Shown here: one piece after another, positions 1 to 7,364 of the stretch
How the letters are laid out: the number at the start of each line of letters is the position of its first letter
Position numbering within the stretch: the first letter of the stretch is position 1
From: Pectobacterium carotovorum
Lineage (GTDB): Bacteria > Pseudomonadota > Gammaproteobacteria > Enterobacterales > Enterobacteriaceae
Assembly: GCF_033898505.1 (NCBI RefSeq)
Contig: NZ_JAXAFK010000004.1
Span: 186,001-250,000 of the forward strand
Direction: 5' to 3'
Length of the DNA: 64,000 nt
Position numbers and translations under genes: made by a program
Notes under the pieces: generated by a model
What the model was told of the DNA's origin: nothing
The model's input: only the letters and a program-made list of their open reading frames with translations
The model's database searches: none

Positions 1-134
1 TGCCCGACGATGATCCCACCGAACAGGACCCCGCCAATCCCTAAACCGACGCCATAAATCCGCCAATTGCCGATCCATAACCCCAGAACCGCAACCAGCG
101 CCAGCATACTCACGGTAAGTGCGATATCACTCAT
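1..134 (-). CDS. yidE: YidE-type membrane transport protein, N-terminal part (runs off the window)
   Basis: Read on the minus strand from ATG at 132-134, the first about 44 residues begin [16 protein letters not shown] and continue through a glycine-rich hydrophobic stretch. This matches the start of YidE, a putative transporter of the aspartate:alanine exchanger (AAE) family in the inner membrane, usually about 550 residues. The rest lies beyond base 1. The neighbour order yidE-ibpB-ibpA-yidQ-yidR is the same as in E. coli, which supports the call. Substrate unknown. Confidence 0.85.
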   Translation of the reverse strand, partial: MSDIALTVSMLALVAVLGLWIGNWRIYGVGLGIGGVLFGGIIVG

Positions 135-247
135 ACCCGTATCCTTTGCGGACGTTTTTATTGGGAAATGTCACTGCTGCCATACTCTGTGATGAGTATA
201 TTTTGATTCTGGCAGAATGCTGGGTAAGGAAACGTGGCGGGCAACAC

Positions 248-277
248 AAAACCGCGCCCGTAATGAGACGGGCGCGG
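248..277 (-). terminator. Intrinsic terminator after ibpB
   Basis: A 10-bp GC-rich stem (252-261 with 268-277, loop AATGAG) is followed on the minus strand by TTTTGTGTT. It sits 32 bp beyond the ibpB stop and would end the leftward ibpAB transcript. Confidence 0.8.
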
Positions 278-309
278 GAAGTCATCAGGTTAATAACGCG
301 GATGTCACG

Positions 310-762
310 TTATGATGCATCTTCAGCGGGCTGCTGGTTCAATGCCGGGCGACCACCGCCGATGGCGATGCGCTGCGGCTGCAAGGCTTCCGGCACGTCG
401 CGCACCAGATCGATATGCAGCAGGCCATTTTCAAAATGTGCATCGGACACATGCAGATGCTCGGCCAGCGTAAAGCTCAGCGTGAAAGGCTTAAATACCA
501 GCCCCTGATGCAGATACTCCGCGGCTTTCTCGGTCGGTGCCGGAGAACCTTTCACGGTCAGGCGCGGGCCTTCTACTTCGATATCCAGATCGCTCTGTCG
601 GAACCCCGCCAGCGCCAGCGTGATGCGGTAGTGGTTGTCGTCTTTCTTCTCGATGTTATACGGAGGAAAATCAATCGGTTCCTGGCTGCCTTGCATTGAG
701 CTGGCTAATTTGTCGAAACCGATCCACTGACGCAGTAAAGGTGATAAGTCGTAGTTACGCAT
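310..762 (-). CDS. ibpB: Small heat-shock protein IbpB
   Basis: A 150-residue alpha-crystallin-type holdase chaperone. With IbpA it coats aggregating cytosolic proteins and hands them to DnaK/ClpB. The start is set at [10 protein letters not shown] (ATG 760-762), which matches the family start and has AAGGAG upstream; an in-frame extension to 825 lacks such support. The alpha-crystallin domain covers roughly residues 35-125 (PPYNIEK ... LHIDL), with the C-terminal I-x-I-type motif QRIAI. It lies 165 bp downstream of ibpA in the same direction, as in E. coli. The SD overlaps a short palindrome (CTTCT/AGAAG), so its translation may also respond to temperature (inference). Confidence 0.95.
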   Translation of the reverse strand: MRNYDLSPLLRQWIGFDKLASSMQGSQEPIDFPPYNIEKKDDNHYRITLALAGFRQSDLDIEVEGPRLTVKGSPAPTEKAAEYLHQGLVFKPFTLSFTLAEHLHVSDAHFENGLLHIDLVRDVPEALQPQRIAIGGGRPALNQQPAEDAS

Positions 763-927
763 GATATGACTCCTTCTAAGAAGCGAGATTAAGATGCCCA
801 TACGGGCGTACCTTATGCCAGCCACGATGCCATAGCTGACGTCGTCCCCATTCGGCAGACGATATGTTCATTTATGGCACTGCCGTTTCAGGCAATGCGC
901 GATTCGTGCAAATAACGTGATGTGGGT

Positions 928-1341
928 TTACTTGATTTCAATCCGGCGCGGCTTCATCGCTTCCGGCACGATGCGCTCAAGATCGATGTACAGCAGCCCG
1001 TTTTCCAGATTGGCGCCTTTTACCTGAATATGTTCGGCCAGTTGGAATTTACGCTCGAAGTTGCGCTCGGCAATCCCCTGATACAGATAGTTGCGGGCAA
1101 CCTGCTCACCGGCGTGGGCGCCTTTTACAATCAATAAGTTGTCGTGCGCGGTGATGTCCAGTTCCTGCTCGGCGAAGCCAGCTACGGCAATCGCGATACG
1201 GTATTGATTCTCGTCAACCAGCTCGACGTTGTAGGGAGGGTAGCCGCCGTTACTCTGGGTCTGCCCGGTTTCTAAGAGATTAAACAGGCGATCAAAACCA
1301 ATAGCGGAACGGTACAGTGGGGAAAAATCGGGGTTACGCAT
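928..1341 (-). CDS. ibpA: Small heat-shock protein IbpA
   Basis: A 137-residue alpha-crystallin chaperone, the partner of IbpB. It begins [20 protein letters not shown], carries the alpha-crystallin core from about residue 35 (PPYNVEL) to 127 ([11 protein letters not shown]), and ends in the C-terminal anchoring motif RRIEIK. Length equals that of the E. coli protein. It is the first gene of the leftward ibpAB operon. The 5' leader holds a sigma-32 promoter and a ROSE-like structure over the SD (TAGGAGG), giving transcriptional and translational heat control. Confidence 0.97.
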   Translation of the reverse strand: MRNPDFSPLYRSAIGFDRLFNLLETGQTQSNGGYPPYNVELVDENQYRIAIAVAGFAEQELDITAHDNLLIVKGAHAGEQVARNYLYQGIAERNFERKFQLAEHIQVKGANLENGLLYIDLERIVPEAMKPRRIEIK

Positions 1342-1445
1342 AAAACAGCCTCCTAAACATGCAGCGAGGATTTATTGTTACCTTCCCTAAGGACAGGCTC
1401 ACAGCCGGAACGGATACCCTGACGGCGTATCGTTTTCTTCCGGCT
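1342..1445 (-). promoter_or_regulatory. ROSE-like RNA thermometer in the ibpA leader
   Basis: The predicted about 100-nt leader of ibpA ends, in RNA sense, in ...UCCUCGCUGCAUGUUUAGGAGG... just before the AUG. UCCU can pair with AGGA of the SD, the arrangement of ROSE elements that melt on heat shock. Family knowledge: enterobacterial ibpA leaders carry ROSE thermometers. The pairing was read by eye; no folding was computed. Confidence 0.7.
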
Positions 1446-1453
1446 TATTATCA

Positions 1454-1481
1454 ATATGGTGACCCCCCTCAGACTTTCAAG
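1454..1481 (-). promoter_or_regulatory. Sigma-32 (RpoH) promoter of ibpAB
   Basis: On the minus strand CTTGAAA (1475-1481) is followed 13 nt later by CACCATAT (1454-1461). The heat-shock consensus is CTTGAAA-N11-16-CCCCATNT: the -35 matches fully and the -10 matches at seven of eight positions. Confidence 0.85.
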
Positions 1482-1589
1482 AGGCAAAAAGGAAAAATCG
1501 CTGGGTTTCATGCAATATTCACTCACACTGCGGGCGTTATCACATACACTCAAAATAGGCAGATTTGGCCAAGTGCCGATCGTTTAAGC

Positions 1590-1660
1590 ATCGAGATACA
1601 CGGGGCGACCACAGGGGTGAGGCCTCCCTGCGGGAACCTCCCCCTGTGTTTCCCCTAACA
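1590..1660 (+). repeat. Structured intergenic repeat, copy A
   Basis: About 70 bp, almost identical to 60955-61024 and related to 60173-60241. It can fold as nested stems: GGGG (1602-1605) with CCCC (1652-1655); CACAGGGG (1610-1617) with CCCCTGTG (1641-1648); GAGG (1619-1622) with CCTC (1637-1640); TCCC (1625-1628) with GGGA (1632-1635). It lies between divergent ibpA and yidQ. Confidence 0.85.
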
Positions 1661-1727
1661 ACGGACTTAAGTGACCAATATTAGGCTTCGACCCGCTCTG
1701 ACAGCAGGTTCTTAATGGACAGGTAAT

Positions 1728-2102
1728 ATGACCTTACTGAAAAGCGCATTGTTCTCTTTCATCATTACCGGTAGCGGTGCAGTGGCAACCAGCGGTTGTT
1801 CCAGCGTCATGACGCATACCGGAAGCGACCAAGGCTACTATTCCGGCACGCGCGCCGGTGTGGATATGCTGCGTGACGACGAAACCAGTTGGGCGATGAT
1901 GCCGCTGGTCGCTATCGACCTGCCGTTCTCGGCGGTGGCCGACACCCTGCTGCTGCCCTACGACTACTATCGCTCAGGCAGCGATAAGCACAAACTGTCG
2001 ACGCGCGAACGCATTTCACACAGCGAAGAGCAGAACCAGACCGCCAGCTCACAGCTTGCCACTATGCCTAATAACAACACTATGTCGCATAACCAGCTGT
2101 GA
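1728..2102 (+). CDS. yidQ: YidQ-family lipoprotein
   Basis: A 124-residue predicted outer-membrane lipoprotein of the YceK/YidQ (DUF1375) family, function unknown. The signal peptide ends in lipobox ATSGC with the lipidated Cys at residue 24. The family core follows: SSVMTHTG..., GTRAGVDML, and the conserved block LPFSAVADTLLLPYDYYR. The last about 35 residues are Ser/Asn/Gln-rich and not conserved. It is divergent from ibpA as in E. coli. Start ATG 1728 has a weak SD (ACAGG). Confidence 0.88.
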   Translation: MTLLKSALFSFIITGSGAVATSGCSSVMTHTGSDQGYYSGTRAGVDMLRDDETSWAMMPLVAIDLPFSAVADTLLLPYDYYRSGSDKHKLSTRERISHSEEQNQTASSQLATMPNNNTMSHNQL

Positions 2103-2137
2103 TGGCTCTGCATTTACCATGAACCCGTGCGTGCGAG

Positions 2138-3418
2138 TTATTCCGTTGCCACAACAAAAAGCTGATTAAAACCGTCAATCTCGCGCATATACGCAATGTG
2201 TTTCCCGTCAGGGGAAAAAACCACGGCATCCGCACTCGGTGCGCTGTCCGTCCGCGCCGTCAGCCGAACAAGCTCACCGCTTTTTGCCTCACACAGCATG
2301 ATGCTGTTGTCAGACACAAACGCCAGAGAACGTCCGCTCGGGTGCCAGTTAAAGGCCGACTGTACACCGTTTTCCGTGTGCGTTACCTGCCTTAGCTCAC
2401 CGCCATTCGGGGAAATCGTCCACAGCTGAACCACCCCCGCTTCATCGCGCATCAGGAAAGCAATCTCGCTACCGTCGGGCGAAGCTCGCAGCCAGTGGCG
2501 CGGCTGATTCACCAGCCCAGGATAACGACGCGAATGCGTAAAGGTTAAACGCCGCTGCTGCACGTCCGCTGGCGGTGCAGGCATTGAGGTTGCCGTTCCT
2601 GCCAGAGGCGCCTCCCCCGCTTTGGCGTAATCCTCCAGCGCATCCGGCAAATCGACGATAAAGATCTCCGGGACCGTTGTCCCGTCCGCCGCACGCGTAT
2701 CGCCGATAAACGCCAACGCCCAGCGCTGCCGCGCACCGTCCTGTCGGATATAGCCCGCCGTTCCTACCCAGCCTTCTTCATAGGCGCGATTGATCTCATC
2801 ACTGCCGGGCTGCGGCTGCGGCGTCGTTCTGCTGACCAGCACACAATAGTGGCTGCCGTCATATTCACGCGGATGGCGTTTCTCAACGGTGACGGCCTGT
2901 AGCGGCACCGCCACGCCCACGTTGCGCAAATTCAATGCCGGATCGCACTCATGGAGCACATGGTCGTTATAGGTAAAGCTCAGGCGGCTGGCATCTGGGC
3001 TGAAGACATGGACATGCGTACCGCCGCGCAGCGCACCGGCCTGATAAGGTGGCGTAATAGAGAAAGCATCAAGCGTGATGGCCTCATCGCGCTGACGATC
3101 CGCCACTATCGTTCCACGGCGATGGTGAAAATCATACTGCCACTCGCCGTCTGGGTTTTCCGGCCCGTGAATAAAGACATAGCGTAGCGGTTCCTGCGGG
3201 CTACAGGTCACCACGCCCACGTGCGCCCCCGCCGTCGCCCGATAAATTACCTCGGTTTCCCGGCTTGTCAGGTGTACTCGCTCAATTGTCAGCCCTGTGA
3301 ATGAAGATCCATAGGGTCTTATGTCATAAACCAGCCAGCTTCCATCACATGACCAGCAATTAATATTGGTAAGTTGATGACCAGCAGCATTAAACGTTAG
3401 TTGAACCTCAACAGACAA
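2138..3418 (-). CDS. yidR: YidR-family beta-propeller protein (DUF3748)
   Basis: A 426-residue protein matching E. coli YidR, function unknown. It has TolB-like propeller repeats seen as recurring blocks such as ASPDGSEIAFLMRD, WHPSGRSLAFVSD and FSPDGKHIAYMRE in the C-terminal third, and a histidine-rich N-terminal core (FIHGPENPDGEW, DFHHRRG, GGTHVHVFSPD). No signal peptide is evident. The open frame reaches a TTG at 3439, but TTG at 3418, giving VEVQLTFNAAGH after the initiator, aligns with the E. coli start and has GGGGTGA at good spacing. No in-frame ATG exists near the start. Confidence 0.85.
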   Translation of the reverse strand: MSVEVQLTFNAAGHQLTNINCWSCDGSWLVYDIRPYGSSFTGLTIERVHLTSRETEVIYRATAGAHVGVVTCSPQEPLRYVFIHGPENPDGEWQYDFHHRRGTIVADRQRDEAITLDAFSITPPYQAGALRGGTHVHVFSPDASRLSFTYNDHVLHECDPALNLRNVGVAVPLQAVTVEKRHPREYDGSHYCVLVSRTTPQPQPGSDEINRAYEEGWVGTAGYIRQDGARQRWALAFIGDTRAADGTTVPEIFIVDLPDALEDYAKAGEAPLAGTATSMPAPPADVQQRRLTFTHSRRYPGLVNQPRHWLRASPDGSEIAFLMRDEAGVVQLWTISPNGGELRQVTHTENGVQSAFNWHPSGRSLAFVSDNSIMLCEAKSGELVRLTARTDSAPSADAVVFSPDGKHIAYMREIDGFNQLFVVATE

Positions 3419-3581
3419 GACATCACCCCACTTATTCAATATCAGTCAATTTTTTGTAAATCAATTTCAGTTTTATGTATAACTTATTGTTTTTTATTTA
3501 AAAAAAACAAACAACATCAATAAATATCATTCAAAAAAATAGAAAGACTAACTCAATAACATCCGTTTTTTAATTTATTAG

Positions 3582-3624
3582 CATCGGCGTAACATTCTTC
3601 ATATCGAAAGGGCAGCCCCCTTTC
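3582..3624 (+). promoter_or_regulatory. Conserved leader of DUF1471 gene 1 with stem-loop
   Basis: The block CATCGGCGTAACATTCTTCAT (3582-3602) and the stem GAAAGGG (3606-3612) / CCCTTTC (3618-3624) both recur, with changes confined mainly to the loop, in front of the second DUF1471 gene (11578-11619). This suggests a shared promoter and leader structure. Confidence 0.65.
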
Positions 3625-3653
3625 ACCTATCAATCAGAAAAGGATAAGACATC

Positions 3654-3911
3654 ATGAAAAACGTAAAAACCATCGCCGCTGCTGTTGTTCTCGCTACCAT
3701 GACTTTCGGTGCTTCTGCTGCTGAATATGTTGCTCCTTCACAGACACAGAACCTGGAAAAAATCGGCGTCGTTACTGCTACCGCTCAAGACCTCAGCTCA
3801 CTACAGGCTCAGCTCGCCGCGAAAGCAGAAAAAGCAGGCGCTAAAGCTTATACCATCACGTCTGCGACCGGTAACGATCAGCTGCGTGGCTCTGCGGTAA
3901 TCTTTAACTAA
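3654..3911 (+). CDS. Small periplasmic YhcN/BhsA-family protein (DUF1471), paralogue 1
   Basis: An 85-residue secreted protein of the DUF1471 (YdgH/BhsA/McbA/YhcN) family. Family members are stress-induced and linked to biofilm or envelope stress. Sec signal peptide MKNVKTIAAAVVLATMTFGASA, likely cleavage after residue 22. The mature part has the family pattern KIGVVTATAQDLSSLQAQLAAKAEKAGAKAY...TSATGNDQLRGSAVIF. It stands alone with SD AAAAGGA and a strong terminator. The product at 11651 has the same length and about three quarters identical residues. Exact function unknown. Confidence 0.9.
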   Translation: MKNVKTIAAAVVLATMTFGASAAEYVAPSQTQNLEKIGVVTATAQDLSSLQAQLAAKAEKAGAKAYTITSATGNDQLRGSAVIFN

Positions 3912-3977
3912 TCATTGTTTACCCTGAGTTTTTATCCCAGTTAGCTATCCTGTAAGACATCTCGTATTACCCTCTTT

Positions 3978-4014
3978 CCGGCTTGCCTCCTCATCAGGGC
4001 AAGCCGGTTTTTTT
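3978..4014 (+). terminator. Intrinsic terminator after DUF1471 gene 1
   Basis: A 10-bp stem CCGGCTTGCC (3978-3987) / GGCAAGCCGG (3998-4007) followed by TTTTTTT (4008-4014): a textbook Rho-independent terminator. Confidence 0.93.
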
Positions 4015-4018
4015 ATGG

Positions 4019-4046
4019 CGGGCCGTCGCACGCGACGTTGAGAAAC
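4019..4046 (-). repeat. REP-like palindromic repeat, copy 1
   Basis: Minus-strand sequence with palindromic core CGTCGC-GT-GCGACG. It matches 24 of 27 bases with plus-strand 36562-36588. It lies between the DUF1471 terminator and the GH1 gene end, in a 240-bp gene-free stretch. Confidence 0.65.
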
Positions 4047-4111
4047 ATTCCCCACGTTTTTTATGCATGCTTTATGCGGGAAAGAAATCAGGGGAAGGCA
4101 AACGGGGCTGA

Positions 4112-4140
4112 AAATTCGGTGTGGCAGAGTGCCACACCGA
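4112..4140 (-). terminator. Terminator of the PTS/GH1 operon I
   Basis: Perfect 11-bp stem (4116-4126 with 4130-4140, loop GAG) followed on the minus strand by AATTTT. It lies 12 bp beyond the GH1 stop codon. Confidence 0.75.
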
Positions 4141-4151
4141 CGTGGATAGAC

Positions 4152-5564
4152 TTACAACGTTGAACCTTGGAAACCATTTTCGGCCGCTATCGCCGCGAAC
4201 CATTCCCCGCTTTTCTTCACCGTGCGTTTTTGCGTCGCCAAATCCAGCTGCACAAAGCCATAGCGATTCTTGTAGGCATTCGACCACGACCAGTTATCGA
4301 TAAACGTCCACATATGGTAGCCGAGGCAGTTGCTGCCTTCCGCGATCCCTTTGTGTACATACTTCAGGTGCTCGCGGACAAAATCGATGCGGTAATCGTC
4401 CTGAATCTGGCCGCTGGCGTCGAAACGCTGTTCGTTCTCAACGCCCATGCCGTTTTCCGAAATAAAGCAGCGCGGATTGCCGTAATTCACCCGTAGGTTG
4501 GTCAGAATGTCATAGATGCCCGGTTCGTAAATTTCCCAACCGCGATAGGGGTTCATTTTTCGCCCTGGCATTTCATAGCTGGAGAAGAACCACTCGGGCA
4601 TAAACGGACTATCAGGATTGACCAGACTGTCGCGACACTGAATACGGCGCGGCTGGTAGTAGTTAATCCCCAGCAGATCGACAACCCCATCGGCCAGCAG
4701 CGCACGATCGTCTGGCTGGCAGCTCGGTAGTTGGCCGTATCGCTGCAGCAGATCGACCAGTTCCTGCGGATACTCGCCCCTCAATGCAGGATCGAGGAAG
4801 CTGCGGTTAAACATCAGATCGGCGATGTTGGCGGCTTTAACATCGGCCGGATGCTGGGAACGCGGGTAGGAAGGCGTCAGATTGAGGATAATGCCAATTT
4901 CCCCACCCTGAGACTGTTCGCGATACGCCCTCACCGCCAGCGAGTGCGCCAGCATCGTGTGGTACGCCACCGTCGCGGCACGCTTGAAATCCACCACGTT
5001 CGGGTAGTGGAAATCATACAGATACCCGCCTTCCACCGGCACCACCGGCTCATTGAACGTAAACCAGTGTTTAACCCTGTCGCCAAACAGGCGGAAGCAG
5101 GTCGCCGCATAGCCCGCATAGGCCACCACCACCGCCCGATTTTCCCAGCCGCCCAGCCGCTGCATCACCATCGGCATATCAAAATGGAACAGATTGATAA
5201 ACGGCGTGATGCCCTGCGCCAGCATTTCATCAATGACCTGATTATAAAACGCCACCGCCTGCGAATTCGGTTCCCCGACGCCATCGGGAATCAGTCGCGC
5301 CCACGAGATCGACGTGCGGAACGTGTTGTGATTCAGCCTCTTCAGCAGCGCAATGTCTTCACGCCAGTGCTGATAAAACGTGGAGGTATCCGCCGGCCCA
5401 ACCTGCTGGTGAAAGCGGCCGGGCTGCGTGGCAAACCATTCGTCCCACACGGTGGCGCTTTTACCATAGTTAAGGCTTTCGCCTTCCGTTTGCGGTGCCG
5501 AACTGGCGCTGCCCCACCAAAAATTCGCGGGAAAGCGAAAATCCTTCTGAAGATGATCGTGCAT
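4152..5564 (-). CDS. GH1 6-phospho-beta-glucosidase (cluster I)
   Basis: A 470-residue family 1 glycosidase, predicted to hydrolyse phosphorylated beta-glucosides such as cellobiose-6-P in the cytosol. The N-terminal GH1 signature FPANFWWGSASSAPQTEGE is present. The acid/base is Glu172 in TFNEP and the nucleophile Glu370 in ISENGMG. The C-terminal SNAYKNRYG loop supplies the Ser/Lys/Tyr that bind the 6-phosphate in PTS-linked enzymes, arguing against a plain glucosidase. It is the last gene of an operon with EIIB and EIIC. Start at MHDHLQKDF has SD GAGG. Substrate assignment is inference. Confidence 0.92.
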   Translation of the reverse strand: MHDHLQKDFRFPANFWWGSASSAPQTEGESLNYGKSATVWDEWFATQPGRFHQQVGPADTSTFYQHWREDIALLKRLNHNTFRTSISWARLIPDGVGEPNSQAVAFYNQVIDEMLAQGITPFINLFHFDMPMVMQRLGGWENRAVVVAYAGYAATCFRLFGDRVKHWFTFNEPVVPVEGGYLYDFHYPNVVDFKRAATVAYHTMLAHSLAVRAYREQSQGGEIGIILNLTPSYPRSQHPADVKAANIADLMFNRSFLDPALRGEYPQELVDLLQRYGQLPSCQPDDRALLADGVVDLLGINYYQPRRIQCRDSLVNPDSPFMPEWFFSSYEMPGRKMNPYRGWEIYEPGIYDILTNLRVNYGNPRCFISENGMGVENEQRFDASGQIQDDYRIDFVREHLKYVHKGIAEGSNCLGYHMWTFIDNWSWSNAYKNRYGFVQLDLATQKRTVKKSGEWFAAIAAENGFQGSTL

Positions 5565-5589
5565 ACGTTCCTCTCTGCTTCACTCGTGT

Positions 5590-6912
5590 TTATGCGCTGG
5601 CGCTGGCTTCGCCCGCAGCCTGCTGTTGTTTCTCCTGCTCCTGTTTAAGCAGCGTGCGCTCATAAACTTTCAGGAACGGGTAATACATCGCGGCTGACAT
5701 CACCATGCAGAGCAGACACATGATCACCGGGCTGAACGCCCAGTTCGCCGCCCATGATGCACCAATCGGTGCCGGCGTCGTCCACGGCGTCAGGGAAACC
5801 ACCTGCGCGATCCAGCCGAGCTTCGTCGCCGTATAGGCAATGACGGCATTGACCATCGGCACGAAAATAAACGGCAGGAACAGCAGCGGGTTCATGATGA
5901 TCGGCGCACCAAACAGAATCGGTTCGTTGATGTTGAAAAAGCTCGGCACGACGCCCATCCGGCCAATCGTACGCAGATGAACCGCGCGGCTACGCAGCAG
6001 CAAAAAGGCCAGCGGCAGCGTAGAACCGACCCCGCCGATCAGCAGGTAGTGATCCCAGAATCCCTGCAAATAAATATGCGGCAGCGGTGCCCCAGCCGAG
6101 AGCGCGGCCTGGTTCAGCGCCAGGTTGGTCATCCAGAACGGGTTCATAATCCCGGTGACGATCAGCGCACCGTGAATCCCGGCAAACCATAGAATCTGAC
6201 AGATGAACACCGAAATCAGAATTGCAGGCAGCGAATCCGACGCCGAAATCAGCGGTGCCAGCAGGTGCATGATGGCTTCCGGGATAATCATGCCGGTCGT
6301 GGATTGGATGAACAGGTTAAACGGATGCAGCGTCGCAACGATAACCAGCACGGGGATAAGGATCTCAAACGAACGCGCCACGCCGGTTGGCACCTCTTTC
6401 GGCAGGCGAATCGTGATATTGCGTTTCTTCAGCCAGGCATACACTTCACCGGCATAAATTGACGTCAGGATCGCGGTAAAAATCCCTTCCCCAGAGAAGT
6501 ACTGGGTAGAAATTTGCTTCTCGTGATAAGGCGCGGCCACCAGCAAGAATGCCATCAGCGCCAGCAGGCCGGTCATGATCGGATCCAGCTTGTAGTGCTT
6601 ACCCAGGCTGGCCCCTATCCCCACCGAGATAAAGAAGGTCATGACCCCCATACTGAGGTAGTACGGCAGCATCAGCTGTTCACGGTAGGCAACGGAGAAA
6701 TCGAGCCACGCGCGGGCAAACCCCAGCGTGGTATCCGGCGCGAACGGCGGGAAGATGAACACCAGCATAAACGAACCGATGATCATGAAAGGCAGCGCGG
6801 CGATAAAACCATCACGAATCGCGATGATGTGGCGCTGTTGTCCCACCACACCCGCCAGCGGGGTAATTTTTTGCTCGATGATATTAACCATCGACTGATA
6901 GAGGCCACTCAT
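5590..6912 (-). CDS. PTS cellobiose-type EIIC permease (cluster I)
   Basis: A 440-residue lactose/cellobiose-family PTS membrane component that carries the sugar across the inner membrane for phosphorylation by EIIB. About ten hydrophobic segments. The family core includes the DGFIAALPFMIIGS loop near the N-terminus, WFAGIHGALIVTGI mid-protein and FNINEPILFGAPIIMNP, the substrate-site loop with the conserved NEP. The start overlaps the EIIB stop by 4 bp (ATGA), showing translational coupling. There is no EIIA in this operon. Confidence 0.93.
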   Translation of the reverse strand: MSGLYQSMVNIIEQKITPLAGVVGQQRHIIAIRDGFIAALPFMIIGSFMLVFIFPPFAPDTTLGFARAWLDFSVAYREQLMLPYYLSMGVMTFFISVGIGASLGKHYKLDPIMTGLLALMAFLLVAAPYHEKQISTQYFSGEGIFTAILTSIYAGEVYAWLKKRNITIRLPKEVPTGVARSFEILIPVLVIVATLHPFNLFIQSTTGMIIPEAIMHLLAPLISASDSLPAILISVFICQILWFAGIHGALIVTGIMNPFWMTNLALNQAALSAGAPLPHIYLQGFWDHYLLIGGVGSTLPLAFLLLRSRAVHLRTIGRMGVVPSFFNINEPILFGAPIIMNPLLFLPFIFVPMVNAVIAYTATKLGWIAQVVSLTPWTTPAPIGASWAANWAFSPVIMCLLCMVMSAAMYYPFLKVYERTLLKQEQEKQQQAAGEASASA

Positions 6913-7232
6913 AGCGGTTGTCCTGATTTTTCGATCAGTGAAAAGGCGAAATCCAGCACGTTGTCACCGCGCTGCATACCGTAATCCATCATATCTATCG
7001 CTGCTACGGGCACGCCTTTTCCCTCGGCTTTCTCCTGAAAGGACGCCAGCATATATTTCACCTGTGGCCCCAGCAGCACAACGTCATACTTCCCGACCTG
7101 CTCATCAAATTCATGAGCGGCGTAGGCGGCAATCTCAACGTCCAGACCACGTGTGCTGGCCGCCTCCTTCATCTTTCTCACTAAAAGGCTGGTAGACATC
7201 CCAGCGGAACAACAAAGCATGATCCTTTTCAT
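6909..7232 (-). CDS. PTS cellobiose-type EIIB (cluster I)
   Basis: A 107-residue cytoplasmic phosphotransfer protein. The phospho-accepting Cys lies in MLCCSAGMSTSLLV close to the N-terminus, and VVLLGPQVKYML is the typical second motif. The open frame begins at TTG 7238, but ATG 7230-7232 (MKRIMLCC) gives the normal family start and is preferred. First gene of the operon EIIB-EIIC-GH1. Upstream lie a 16-bp tandem repeat and a LacI-type operator. Confidence 0.92.
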   Translation of the reverse strand: MKRIMLCCSAGMSTSLLVRKMKEAASTRGLDVEIAAYAAHEFDEQVGKYDVVLLGPQVKYMLASFQEKAEGKGVPVAAIDMMDYGMQRGDNVLDFAFSLIEKSGQPL

Positions 7233-7254
7233 TTTCAATACCCCGTCGCATTAC

Positions 7255-7317
7255 GTTACGAATAAAAAGCGTTACGAATAAAAAGCGTTATGAATAAAAA
7301 ACGTCATCAATAAAAGC
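7255..7317. repeat. 16-bp tandem repeat in the PTS I leader
   Basis: Two identical units GTTACGAATAAAAAGC (7255-7270, 7271-7286), then GTTATGAATAAAAAAC (7287-7302) and a degenerate 15-base unit (7303-7317). It lies between the operator and the EIIB start, so it is probably in the 5' untranslated leader. Confidence 0.85.
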
Positions 7318-7350
7318 ATCGTGAATCAACACAGTCATTGGAAACAAAAC

Positions 7351-7364
7351 GGAAACCGTTTTCC
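7351..7364. promoter_or_regulatory. LacI-family operator upstream of PTS cluster I
   Basis: GGAAACCGTTTTCC, a near-palindrome with a central CG typical of LacI/GalR-family sites; a second half-site (TGGAAAC) lies at 7339-7345. It shares 10 of 14 positions with the dyad before the second PTS cluster (31335-31348, minus strand). No regulator gene is adjacent. Confidence 0.6.

Noticed and set aside
1359..1658. A 99-codon plus-strand frame running through the ibpA leader and repeat copy A
   Set aside because: It overlaps the sigma-32 promoter and the folded repeat, has no SD, and its C-terminal codons are just the repeat translated; the same peptide end appears at copy C.
1590..1660. ERIC element
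   Set aside because: Length is shorter and the sequence does not match the ERIC core; treated as a separate repeat family.
4731..5648. A 305-codon frame antisense to the GH1 gene, plus similar long frames over bglA, gyrB, dnaN and yidC
   Set aside because: Arg/His-rich translations without recognisable domains, mirroring strong genes on the other strand.
7255..7317. CRISPR-like array
   Set aside because: Units are directly adjacent 16-mers without spacers, so this is a simple tandem repeat.
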